A DNA stretch of 64,000 bases, from NCBI GenBank assembly GCA_913009205.1, contig CAJVYC010000010.1, forward strand, positions 24,265 through 88,264, written 5' to 3'. Position numbers and translations under genes: made by a program. The number at the start of each line of letters is the position of its first letter. Position 1 is the stretch's first letter. Origin of the DNA: an uncultured Fluviicola sp. (lineage in GTDB: Bacteria; Bacteroidota; Bacteroidia; Flavobacteriales_D; Crocinitomicaceae). Positions 52,536 through 60,916 of this stretch are shown piece after piece. A model generated the notes under the pieces. The model was not told the DNA's origin, ran no database searches, and worked only from the letters and a program-made list of their open reading frames with translations.

Positions 52536-54970
52536 TTATTCACGAAGAACACAGCATTGGCAAAAAACAGTTTCCCATTTTCCCAAAAGCCTCTAAACAA
52601 AGGGTTGTCCACCATATAAACAACGCTTCCTGCTCCTGATTTTTCAACGCCGAAAATCAAACTAGTGTCTTGCAGTTTTTGTGCTTTCGCTCCTGCAAAC
52701 CCTGCAATTGGAACTGGATTCTCTTCAAGATAAACAACATTGGCTCCATCCGGAAGAAGCTCAAAAGTACCCGCATCGTATTTAAGTGAAAAGTAAGAAT
52801 CGCTGTATCCGAAGGCCAATGGATGGGTAGGATCAACTTTGCATTTATAAATTGCGCCTTGAATCATATTCGTAAGATCTGTCCGGTCGTTTTCAGAATA
52901 AATGGCATGTGCATTTTCATATTCCTCCTTTTCTGTGGGATAAGGATCTTCTTTTTCTTCAATACTCAATTCATCCATTCCGCCTAAATAAGAGACAGAA
53001 CCAGAAATCGAGATCAATTTTCCACCATTCATCACCCAATTAGCAATCAATGAATCCGGAAGTTCGTACCATCCGTCCGGGAGAATTAAAACATCTAATT
53101 CATTCAATGTCTCCATCGAGATTGCATCAATATTCAATACGGTAACTGGGAAATCAAGATCTTGTTCGAAGAAATGCCAAACCTCACCAGCCCCTGTAGG
53201 ACTAACTTTTTCTCCTGAAATCATTCCAACCCTTGGAGTCTTAATATAGCTGACGTGGCTCGATCCAAAATCGTAACCGGAATCAACCATTCCAGTTGTT
53301 GTCGTTTCAAAATGAATTTTGTGTTTCAAACATGTTTCAGCAATAACGCGATCAACTTCCTTGTCTTCGTTTTCCTTTGTGATAATGATAAGCGTTCCTT
53401 CTTTATAGCCATTATCTCCAAATGAAAAAGGTTCTTTGGCGAAGCGTACTTTGATGTTTGCATCCAATAAATCAGACAATGCCTTTGCGTCTGTAAAACT
53501 GCTCCAAGGGATTAAATAAGCGTAAACCTTATCGTTTATTTTGCTTGCTTCAAATTCTTTTTTGGTAGCAGCTCCCTCAATTTCGGACTCAGAAGCAACA
53601 CAGTTCAAACCATAAACATAAGGCAATGCCCAAGCGGTGATATCATACGTCAGTGAATCTGATAGCATTGTTTTCGGTTCAAATAAGGCCGTAACCAAAC
53701 CTGCTTTTCTCTGAAGTGAACTCACGAGTAAATGGTCTTCAGTAGTTTTCACTGATCCTTTTTCTTGCGTTTGATAATCGAATCCTTTTACCGTTTTACC
53801 GTTTCCAAACGTGTATTTGATCTGTTGCGCATCCAATAAATCTATTAATGCTCTCATTTTGTCCTCGTCACCATCTAATGCATACGTCTTGTATTTGTAG
53901 TCATCTCTTGAAGTATATGCGTTGAATTCCGTTATCAGTTTCTGCTTATTCAATGCAGAGAATTCAACCGTTGATAATCCAGTTGTGTGATGGTGTGCAA
54001 TTCTGTCTTTTAGGCTTAATTCAGGCCCTTCAGTTGTCGTAACGCCTAATCCTGCTTGGCCATGGCCTCCTTGTTCGTAAGTCATTCCGATGGCACCGTT
54101 AAATGTTGGGTATGTATCGCCATAACTTGGGTAAAGCAAGTCGAAAATTTCATTGGTGAAATAAAGCCATCCGTTTGCATCAAAATACTTCGCGTGGTTT
54201 CTTCCCAAATTATTTTGAAATTCTCTTTGCCAATCAGTAATCACTTCGTGCATTGGTTCTGCCGCTGGAGCAAAATAATACGGGTTGTTATGACCTTGTT
54301 CGTGGAAATCAACGTGAACGTGCGGCATCCAATCATTATATACACTTAACCGTTGTTGCGTTTCAACTTGCGTCATCCAAGCCCAATCTCGGTTCAAATC
54401 AAACAAGTAATGGTTGAATCTCCCAGAAGGCCATACTTCATCGTGTTCTGCGCTGTTTATATTTGAATCGTAATTGGCATTTTTCTTTTGGTTGTACCAA
54501 TTCACGTAGCGGTCTCTTCCATCAGGGTTTAGACACGGATCAATAATTACGATAGCGTCTTTCAACCACTCTTGACGAGCTGTCAACAATTCATACGCTG
54601 TTTGCATAGACGCCTCGGTTCCTGAAGCTTCATTTCCATGGACGTTGTAGCTTAACCAAATGATTGCTACTTTTTCATCTTCGCCGTTTTCATGCGCTGT
54701 TTTAATCGCTTCCAAATTGGCTAAATTCTCTTTAGTTGAAATGAAGGCAAACGTCAATTCACGGTGCTCATTTGTTTCACCATACTTGGAGTATTGAAGC
54801 ATTCCATTGGAATTTTCTTCTAAATTTTCGAAGTAATCAACCACCTGGTGGTGACGCGAAAAGTAAGAACCCAATTCATATCCCAAGTAATCACTTGGAG
54901 ATTTTAAGTCCTGAGAATAAGAAGCTGAAGTTGCTAAAAAAGCAATGAGAAAAAGAGAGTATTTAAACAT
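52532..54970 (-). CDS. M14-family zinc carboxypeptidase, secreted
   Basis: An 812-residue secreted metallopeptidase. The start at 54970 gives a signal peptide (MFKYSLFLIAFLATSASYSQ); the track's start adds 54 residues that overlap ispD. The N-terminal M14 domain has zinc ligands in YNVHGNEASGTEAS (about 105) and HVDFHEQGHNNPYYF, substrate arginine in DPCLNPDGRDRY, and the catalytic-glutamate region MTYEQGGHGQAGLG. The C-terminal 400 residues hold a glutamine-amidotransferase-like beta/alpha region (LDVLILPDGWYELPDSLI). No T9SS domain, so probably periplasmic. Divergent from ispD. Confidence 0.9.
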   Translation of the reverse strand: MFKYSLFLIAFLATSASYSQDLKSPSDYLGYELGSYFSRHHQVVDYFENLEENSNGMLQYSKYGETNEHRELTFAFISTKENLANLEAIKTAHENGEDEKVAIIWLSYNVHGNEASGTEASMQTAYELLTARQEWLKDAIVIIDPCLNPDGRDRYVNWYNQKKNANYDSNINSAEHDEVWPSGRFNHYLFDLNRDWAWMTQVETQQRLSVYNDWMPHVHVDFHEQGHNNPYYFAPAAEPMHEVITDWQREFQNNLGRNHAKYFDANGWLYFTNEIFDLLYPSYGDTYPTFNGAIGMTYEQGGHGQAGLGVTTTEGPELSLKDRIAHHHTTGLSTVEFSALNKQKLITEFNAYTSRDDYKYKTYALDGDEDKMRALIDLLDAQQIKYTFGNGKTVKGFDYQTQEKGSVKTTEDHLLVSSLQRKAGLVTALFEPKTMLSDSLTYDITAWALPYVYGLNCVASESEIEGAATKKEFEASKINDKVYAYLIPWSSFTDAKALSDLLDANIKVRFAKEPFSFGDNGYKEGTLIIITKENEDKEVDRVIAETCLKHKIHFETTTTGMVDSGYDFGSSHVSYIKTPRVGMISGEKVSPTGAGEVWHFFEQDLDFPVTVLNIDAISMETLNELDVLILPDGWYELPDSLIANWVMNGGKLISISGSVSYLGGMDELSIEEKEDPYPTEKEEYENAHAIYSENDRTDLTNMIQGAIYKCKVDPTHPLAFGYSDSYFSLKYDAGTFELLPDGANVVYLEENPVPIAGFAGAKAQKLQDTSLIFGVEKSGAGSVVYMVDNPLFRGFWENGKLFFANAVFFVNN

Positions 54971-55032
54971 TTTAATTGTAGTTGATAATGTAAAACTAAC
55001 ACTTTGTTTTTCATCACTCGAATTCATTTGGC

Positions 55033-55040
55033 TATCTTTA
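55033..55040 (+). promoter_or_regulatory. -7 promoter-like element of ispD (TATCTTTA)
   Basis: One mismatch to TAnnTTTG, six bases before the ATG at 55047. It supports the short ispD start over the track start at 54945. Confidence 0.5.
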
Positions 55041-55046
55041 TATCCA

Positions 55047-55709
55047 ATGAGTACATTTTCAATAATCATTACGGCAGGCGGGACAGGAAAAAGGATGGGA
55101 GCAAAGCTTCCTAAACAATTCATGCTTATCAAAGAACGTCCGCTTTTGATGTATACGATTGAGCAGTTTTACAACTTCGATTTAAAAGCTCAAATCATTC
55201 TAACCTTGCCCTCTGAATGGAAAGCGTATTGGGAAAAGTTGATTTATGAAAATGACTTTAAAATTCCACATCGAATTATTGAAGGAGGAACTGAACGTTA
55301 TCATTCAGTGAAAAACGCGCTCGAACTGTGCCGCGGCGACTACATTATGGTTCATGATGGAGTTCGACCCTTGGTTGACTCGCAAACGATTAAAACATGT
55401 GCGATTGCAGTGAAGTCGAAGAAAGCAGTTGTGCCGGTAATACCAGTAAATGAATCCATGCGAAAAATAACGGGCGAATCTTCAAAGGCGGTAAACCGAT
55501 CGGAGTATAGAACGGTACAAACTCCTCAGTGTTTTGAGCGTGAAATTTTGGTAAAGGCTTATGAGCAAGAGTTTCACACAGGAATATCCGACGACGCAGG
55601 GCTGGTTGAGGAATCAGGAGTTAAGATTTATACGGTTCAAGGAAATTTTGAAAATATAAAAATCACAACAAAGACGGATTTGTTGTTTGCAGAGCAATTG
55701 CTTAAATAA
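55047..55709 (+). CDS. ispD: 2-C-methyl-D-erythritol 4-phosphate cytidylyltransferase
   Basis: Makes CDP-methylerythritol from MEP and CTP, the step after DXR in isoprenoid synthesis. The ATG at 55047 (MSTFSIIITAGGTGKRMGAKL) gives the standard start and 220 residues; the track adds 34 residues that overlap the M14 gene. Motifs: GGTGKRMGAKLPKQF at 11-25, MVHDGVRPLVD near 100, and TPQCFEREILVKAY. It stands alone, 60 bases before metF, which has its own promoter. Confidence 0.96.
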   Translation: MSTFSIIITAGGTGKRMGAKLPKQFMLIKERPLLMYTIEQFYNFDLKAQIILTLPSEWKAYWEKLIYENDFKIPHRIIEGGTERYHSVKNALELCRGDYIMVHDGVRPLVDSQTIKTCAIAVKSKKAVVPVIPVNESMRKITGESSKAVNRSEYRTVQTPQCFEREILVKAYEQEFHTGISDDAGLVEESGVKIYTVQGNFENIKITTKTDLLFAEQLLK

Positions 55710-55743
55710 ATATAAATTTTCTTCACGAGAAATTCAATAAGTG

Positions 55744-55751
55744 TATCTTTG
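55744..55751 (+). promoter_or_regulatory. -7 promoter element of metF (TATCTTTG)
   Basis: An exact TAnnTTTG match 20 bases before the ATG at 55772. Confidence 0.55.
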
Positions 55752-55771
55752 CCCTCTATTCTATTGAGTAT

Positions 55772-56722
55772 ATGAAAGTAACGGATCATCTTAAGGTATC
55801 AGACGAGACATTGTTCTCTTTTGAGATTTTACCTCCATTGAAGGGGAAAAGTATTCAATCAATTTTTGATGGGATCGATCCTTTAATGGAATTCAAACCT
55901 AAATTTATCAACGTAACCTACCATCGTGAGGAGTACATTTATAAGGAACGCGAGAACGGGTTACTGGAAAAAATAGCGATTCGTAAACGTCCTGGCACAG
56001 TTGGAATTTGTGCTGCAATTATGAACAAATACCAAGTAGATGCTGTTCCACATTTGATTTGTGGGGGGTTTGGTAAAGAGGAAACTGAAAATGCTTTGAT
56101 CGATTTGCAATTCTTAGGAATTGACAACGTTCTTGCGTTGCGAGGAGATTCAATTAAAACAGAATCGAACTTTAGGGCACACAAAGATGGTCATGAATTC
56201 GCGGTTGATTTAATTGGTCAAATTGGAGAAATGAACAGCGGAAATTACTTGATGGATGATATTAAACTAGAGCCAACTAACTTCTGCGTTGGAGCTGCGG
56301 GATATCCTGAAAAGCACTTTGAAGCGATGAATCTTTCAACGGACTTGCATTACTTAAAAGCGAAAGTTGACGCTGGAGCAGAGTATATCGTAACTCAAAT
56401 GTTCTTTGATAATAAAAAATACTTTGCCTTTGTTGATGCTTGCAGAGCAGCAGGAATTATGGTTCCGATCATTCCAGGATTGAAGCCGATAAAAACAATG
56501 CGTCACATTTCGTTTTTGCCTAAATTCTTCCATATTGATTATCCTGAAGCATTGTCAAAAGAGTTATTGAAATGCACAACAAATGATCAAGTTGAGCAGG
56601 TTGGATCGGAATGGGGAATTGCCCAATCACAGGAATTGAAAGCGGCAAATGTTCCTTGCATCCACTATTATACAATGTCGAATTCAAAGATGGTTAAATC
56701 CATTGCTAAAGAAATTTTTTAA
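55772..56722 (+). CDS. metF: Methylenetetrahydrofolate reductase
   Basis: FAD enzyme reducing 5,10-methylene-THF to 5-methyl-THF for methionine synthesis. The 316 residues form one TIM-barrel domain. FSFEILPPLKGKSIQSIFDGI near residue 15, FINVTYHREE near 50, ALRGDSIKTE near 128, CVGAAGYPEKHFEA near 175 and TQMFFDNKKYFAFVDACRAAGI near 215 are family landmarks. It is followed two bases later by a secreted protein gene with which it may be co-transcribed. Confidence 0.95.
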   Translation: MKVTDHLKVSDETLFSFEILPPLKGKSIQSIFDGIDPLMEFKPKFINVTYHREEYIYKERENGLLEKIAIRKRPGTVGICAAIMNKYQVDAVPHLICGGFGKEETENALIDLQFLGIDNVLALRGDSIKTESNFRAHKDGHEFAVDLIGQIGEMNSGNYLMDDIKLEPTNFCVGAAGYPEKHFEAMNLSTDLHYLKAKVDAGAEYIVTQMFFDNKKYFAFVDACRAAGIMVPIIPGLKPIKTMRHISFLPKFFHIDYPEALSKELLKCTTNDQVEQVGSEWGIAQSQELKAANVPCIHYYTMSNSKMVKSIAKEIF

Positions 56723-56723
56723 G

Positions 56724-57269
56724 ATGAAAGCTACATTAATTATCCTCCTTTTATTCGTTGCCAACCTTTCTGTGGCACAAAAGAAAAAGGACGTAAAACT
56801 GGAATTAACCAATGCCATTATCATAGGTCAAATGGACAATTCAGCCGATCGGTATTCTGTTGAAATTAACATGACGGATCTTTTTACTCAAAATGGTGTA
56901 AAGTCCAAAGCATCTTTGAACATGATGAAATTGGGTTCTGATTCTCAGCAATTGGCATCCGATTCTGTTGCGGCGCAAACAAAGGCAAAAGGATTTGATA
57001 CGTTCGTATTGATTTCAGTTCGAGGTTACGATAAACGTTTTAAATCAAACACTTCAAATGAAGATTTTTTAACGGCTTTGGGTCGAGCAAATTTGTTTCA
57101 ATTGCATCAACCGGACATCGTGTCTGTAACCTTTGAGTTTAAGTTTTACCGCGCGGGTAAGCTTGTTCACAACGAAACAATCAAATGTGGAAATGCGGGT
57201 ACTCGAGACAAAGTTCTTAAGAAATTGAGAAAGAAAGTCGGAAAGAAATTCGAGAAGAGCTGGACATAA
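56724..57269 (+). CDS. Secreted protein of unknown function
   Basis: A 181-residue protein. I take the ATG at 56724 (MKATLIILLLFVANLSVAQ, a signal peptide); the track's start lies within metF. The mature part is basic and beta/alpha mixed (LELTNAIIIGQMDNSADRYS, DTFVLISVRGYDKRFK), ending in a lysine-rich helix (KVLKKLRKKVGKKFEKSW). No family recognised. It starts two bases after metF, so it shares its transcript, though a functional link is not evident. Confidence 0.65.
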   Translation: MKATLIILLLFVANLSVAQKKKDVKLELTNAIIIGQMDNSADRYSVEINMTDLFTQNGVKSKASLNMMKLGSDSQQLASDSVAAQTKAKGFDTFVLISVRGYDKRFKSNTSNEDFLTALGRANLFQLHQPDIVSVTFEFKFYRAGKLVHNETIKCGNAGTRDKVLKKLRKKVGKKFEKSWT

Positions 57270-57275
57270 TAAGCT

Positions 57276-57557
57276 TTAATTCTTTTTATCGAGCCAGTTG
57301 ATTTCAGTTAAGTAATGAAGTGGCCCTAAAATCGCGAATGAAAAAATAAATATTTCAAGAGGAAAATGAAATGTCAAAATAGCATAAACGATGATGAGTC
57401 CAATATTTAAATTATCTATTTGTCCTGCTTTCATAATTGAGTTTAGTCCCTTGAAGGCATAGAAATAAATTTATATTTCGTTGAATCCATTCGATCATCC
57501 ACGCGACCAATAGCCAATTAGGCAAAGGATTACAACAATAAGTCCTTCAATGTTCAT
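57276..57557 (-). pseudogene. Broken small membrane-protein gene behind ribE
   Basis: The ribE stop is joined directly to an ATG (TAAATG). The frame reads MNIEGLIVVILCLIGYWSRG, a TGA, SNGFNEI, a TAA, then IYFYAFKGLNSIMKAGQIDN and hydrophobic LIIVYAILTFHFPLEIFIF, ending GPLHYLTEINWLDKKN. All of it is in one frame with two nonsense codons. The second half recalls a Bacteroidota membrane family (GPLHYLTEISWL). A 52-residue product from the internal ATG at 57434 remains possible, but the gene as a whole looks dead. Confidence 0.6.
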
Positions 57558-58136
57558 TTACTTATTAAACAGCTTCGCAACGTATTTACCAATAATATCA
57601 AATTCTAAATTGATTTGATCGCCAATTTTTAATTGATGAAAGTTCGTGTGTTCGAATGTAAATGGAATGATACAAACAGAAAATCCTTTGTCCTTAGAAT
57701 CAACGACTGTAAGGCTTGTTCCGTTTACAGTCACAGATCCTTTTTCAACCGTAACATCTGATGAATCGTACTCAAATGAGAATTTATAACTACCGTCTTG
57801 ATCTTCGATATTGGTGCAAGTAGCCGTCGTATCAACATGCCCCTGAACGATATGCCCATCAAGGCGACCATTCATGATCATGCAACGTTCAAGATTCACT
57901 TTCGTTCCAACACCCCACTGTCCAAGGTTTGTCTTTTCTAGTGTTTCTAAAATTGCTGTAACAACGTATTCTCTGTTGTTGATTTCAACTACCGTTAAGC
58001 AGCAGCCATTGTGCGCAACGCTTTGGTCAATTTTTAATTCGTCCGTAAAATCAGCATCGATTGTGAAGTGAATATTTTCACCTTCTTTCGCAATCGTTTT
58101 TACTATTCCGAGGCCTTCAATAATTCCTGTAAACAT
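57558..58136 (-). CDS. ribE: Riboflavin synthase, alpha subunit
   Basis: Dismutates two 6,7-dimethyl-8-ribityllumazine molecules into riboflavin. The 192 residues contain two lumazine-binding repeats: the first begins MFTGIIEGLGIVKTI and has VAHNGCCLTVVE near 40-52; the second begins VQGHVDTTATC near 98 and has SVTVNGTSLTVVD. Length fits the usual range. It is preceded by a membrane protein gene nine bases upstream and followed at once by a broken gene. Trimeric cytosolic enzyme. Confidence 0.95.
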   Translation of the reverse strand: MFTGIIEGLGIVKTIAKEGENIHFTIDADFTDELKIDQSVAHNGCCLTVVEINNREYVVTAILETLEKTNLGQWGVGTKVNLERCMIMNGRLDGHIVQGHVDTTATCTNIEDQDGSYKFSFEYDSSDVTVEKGSVTVNGTSLTVVDSKDKGFSVCIIPFTFEHTNFHQLKIGDQINLEFDIIGKYVAKLFNK

Positions 58137-58145
58137 ATTGTAAAA

Positions 58146-58553
58146 TTAGGCTTTCTTTTTACTCATGATAAACATTGAAGCCACAAATATCGAAGTTGCG
58201 ATATCCACCATAGGAAACCACAGCGGATATGGAATTGAAATGAGGTTGATTATGTTTGTCATTATAATAATAGCGGCAAGAATAATAATTGAGCCTCGAC
58301 CTCTTGGGTCTATGAAAAACGCCAAATACAATCCGACAAACATTCCAACAGCGTGCGCAATTGCATCAAAAAGTAAGCTTCCAATTGGTTGTCTGGCCAA
58401 GTAGGCTTCAAATAAATCGCGATTTTGCATTGCGGCTTTAATTTCTAACATGTCAACGGGGTAGATCTTACCTGCAATTATCACCACCGTATAAAGTGCC
58501 AACATTGACACAACCAAACCAGCAATTACTGCTAGTATTCTTTTTCCATCCAT
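58146..58553 (-). CDS. Four-helix membrane protein of unknown function
   Basis: A 135-residue inner-membrane protein with about four transmembrane helices (residues 6-28, 60-80, 89-105, 112-130). Between the first two lies a soluble loop (LEIKAAMQNRDLFEAYLARQ). A GLYLAFFIDPRGRG motif separates helices two and three. No family recognised. It is 17 bases after the FdhF/YdeP gene and nine before ribE, on one strand, so the three are probably one operon. Confidence 0.6.
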   Translation of the reverse strand: MDGKRILAVIAGLVVSMLALYTVVIIAGKIYPVDMLEIKAAMQNRDLFEAYLARQPIGSLLFDAIAHAVGMFVGLYLAFFIDPRGRGSIIILAAIIIMTNIINLISIPYPLWFPMVDIATSIFVASMFIMSKKKA

Positions 58554-58570
58554 TCTATACTAATTGTGCT

Positions 58571-60838
58571 TCAGCTAATTGCTTTGCTTTTTCTTATTTT
58601 AACTTTCACCGATTTAGAAGACGGTGTATGACTTGAGTGTGCCTGCAAACCAAGGGGAACCAACGGGTTTGCCTCGGGGAAATAAGTAGCTAAGCATCCT
58701 TTTGGAATATCGTATGGCACGACAGCGAAGTCTTCTACAACTCGTTCAATGTTGTCGTAATTATTGTACAAGGTTATCAAGTCTTCTTTTTGTAATCCCA
58801 TAGACTTCACATCATCTTCGTTCATGAAAACAACCATTCTTCCATTGAAAACACCTCTGTACCGATCGTCCAACCCATAAATTGTGGTATTGAACTGATC
58901 GTGACTTCGGGTCGTCATCATTAGATATTCTCCCTCTTCACAATTGTTTTCTGAAACCTTATTTACAGTGAAATTGGCTTTCTTATTTGGCGTTGTAAAG
59001 TTTCCTGTTCGTGCACCATTTGGCAATTCGAATCCGAGTGGTTTTTTCAAACGTTCGTTGTAATTCTCGAATCCAGCAATCGTTTTTTCGATGAGGTCTC
59101 TGATGTTTGCATAATCTTCGATCAAGAAATCCCAATCGACTTTGTCTTGATCCAATGTAGCTTTCGCAATGTTGGCAACAATTACAGGTTCGCTTTCCAC
59201 AAATTCAGAAGGCGGTTGTAACAATCCTTGTGTGGTATGTACAACACCCATTGAGTTTTCAACAGAAACAAACTGAGATTTCCCGTTTTTCATGTATCGG
59301 TCTGTGCGACCCATGGATGGTAAAATCAATGCTGTTTTTCCGTGCGTTAAATGTGATCGGTTTAGTTTTGTAGAAATGTGTGCCGTTAGATTGCATTTGC
59401 TGAGCGCTTCTGCCGTATAATTTGTATCAGGTGCAGCAGACAAAAAGTTCCCCCCCATTCCAAGGAATACTTTTACTTTCTCTTCGTGCATTGCTTTGAT
59501 GGCATGAACAACACTGTATCCGTCTTCTTGCGGCGGAGTGAATCCGAAATTCTCACTAATTTTATTCAGTAATTCTTTCGATGGGCGTTCGGCAATTCCC
59601 ATGGTACGATCGCCTTGAACATTACTGTGACCGCGGACAGGACACGTTCCAGCACCAGGCTTCCCAATACTTCCTTTCATGAGTAAAAGGTTCACTACCT
59701 CTTGGATATTGTCAACCCCATTTACGTGTTGCGTCAACCCCATTCCCCAACATGTAATTACGTTTTTATGCTCAGCTAATAAATCGGCAAATGTATCAAT
59801 TTCACTTTCTAGAAGTCCTGTTCGTTTGACCAAAGTAGTTAAATCTTGTTTGTCTAAATCGGCTTTAAATTCTTCGTAACCTGCCGTTTTATTGGCAATA
59901 AAGTCTTCGTCTAAAATCAATGGATTTGTTTTCGCGCGTTCGTACAATTTGATCATCACCGCTTTCAATAGGGCAACATCTTCGTTGATATGAACTTGTA
60001 AATAGAGATCAGAAATAGAGGTTCCTCCACCGATAATTCCTTTAATAGTTTGTGGGTTTTTGAATTTCACCAAACCAATCTCTTTCATTGGATTGATCGA
60101 TACAACTTTTGCTCCGTTTGCTTTTGCCTTTTCTAATGAAGACAGCATTCTTGGGTGGTTTGTCGCAGGGTTTTGTCCGAAAATTAATATTAAATCCGAC
60201 TTGTAAAGATCATCGAGAGTGACAGATCCTTTTCCAATTCCAACTGTTTTTGACAAGGCAACACCAGTGGATTCATGGCACATGTTTGAACAATCCGGCA
60301 GGTTATTGGTTCCGTACATTCGAACAAAAAGTTGGTATAAAAATGCAGCTTCGTTACTCGTTCTTCCCGATGTATAGAAGGCCGCGTTGTTTGGGCTATC
60401 TAATGCTTTTAAGTTTGCTCCAATAAGTTTGTTGGCCATGGCCCAGGTGATTTCCTCATAATGAGTAGTATTTGGATAAAGGATCATCGGATGCGTCAAT
60501 CTCCCCTGTTGCCCTAACCAATAATCGCTTTTGGTTTTTAATTCTTCAACTGAATATTTCGCGAAAAAATCTGGTGTAGCTCGCGCGTCCATCGCTTCTT
60601 CAGCAATTGCTTTGACGCCATTTTCACAGTACTCACCTAATTTAGAACGATGTTCAGGATCTGGCCATGCGCAACCTGGGCAGTCCAAACCTTCTTTTTT
60701 GTTCAGTTTATTCAATACTTTAAAACTCTTGCTCTTTGGCATTCGAGCAAAAATATTCTTCATCGAGATGACAACAGCTTTCATACCTGCGGCATACTCA
60801 GGTCTGCGCGTTATCAGTAATTTCTTTTCTTCATCCAT
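58571..60838 (-). CDS. FdhF/YdeP-family molybdopterin oxidoreductase
   Basis: A 755-residue molybdenum enzyme related to formate dehydrogenase H but of the YdeP subgroup. Near the N-terminus is the cysteine motif LDCPGCAWPDPEHRS (about residues 50-64). Further molybdopterin-dinucleotide-binding regions are SDLILIFGQNPATNHPRM near 218 and CWGMGLTQHVNGVDNI near 348, with a C-terminal MoCo domain (MMTTRSHDQFNTTIYGLDDRYRG). E. coli YdeP is linked to acid resistance; the substrate is unknown. No fdhD or molybdopterin synthesis gene lies in this window. Probably cytosolic (no signal peptide). Confidence 0.9.
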   Translation of the reverse strand: MDEEKKLLITRRPEYAAGMKAVVISMKNIFARMPKSKSFKVLNKLNKKEGLDCPGCAWPDPEHRSKLGEYCENGVKAIAEEAMDARATPDFFAKYSVEELKTKSDYWLGQQGRLTHPMILYPNTTHYEEITWAMANKLIGANLKALDSPNNAAFYTSGRTSNEAAFLYQLFVRMYGTNNLPDCSNMCHESTGVALSKTVGIGKGSVTLDDLYKSDLILIFGQNPATNHPRMLSSLEKAKANGAKVVSINPMKEIGLVKFKNPQTIKGIIGGGTSISDLYLQVHINEDVALLKAVMIKLYERAKTNPLILDEDFIANKTAGYEEFKADLDKQDLTTLVKRTGLLESEIDTFADLLAEHKNVITCWGMGLTQHVNGVDNIQEVVNLLLMKGSIGKPGAGTCPVRGHSNVQGDRTMGIAERPSKELLNKISENFGFTPPQEDGYSVVHAIKAMHEEKVKVFLGMGGNFLSAAPDTNYTAEALSKCNLTAHISTKLNRSHLTHGKTALILPSMGRTDRYMKNGKSQFVSVENSMGVVHTTQGLLQPPSEFVESEPVIVANIAKATLDQDKVDWDFLIEDYANIRDLIEKTIAGFENYNERLKKPLGFELPNGARTGNFTTPNKKANFTVNKVSENNCEEGEYLMMTTRSHDQFNTTIYGLDDRYRGVFNGRMVVFMNEDDVKSMGLQKEDLITLYNNYDNIERVVEDFAVVPYDIPKGCLATYFPEANPLVPLGLQAHSSHTPSSKSVKVKIRKSKAIS

Positions 60839-60916
60839 AGTTAAAGAATAAAGTTAAATAATTTATTGGCTCTAAAGCTTCTGAAGCCTATTTGAATTGA
60901 AGATTAGGCAATTGGC

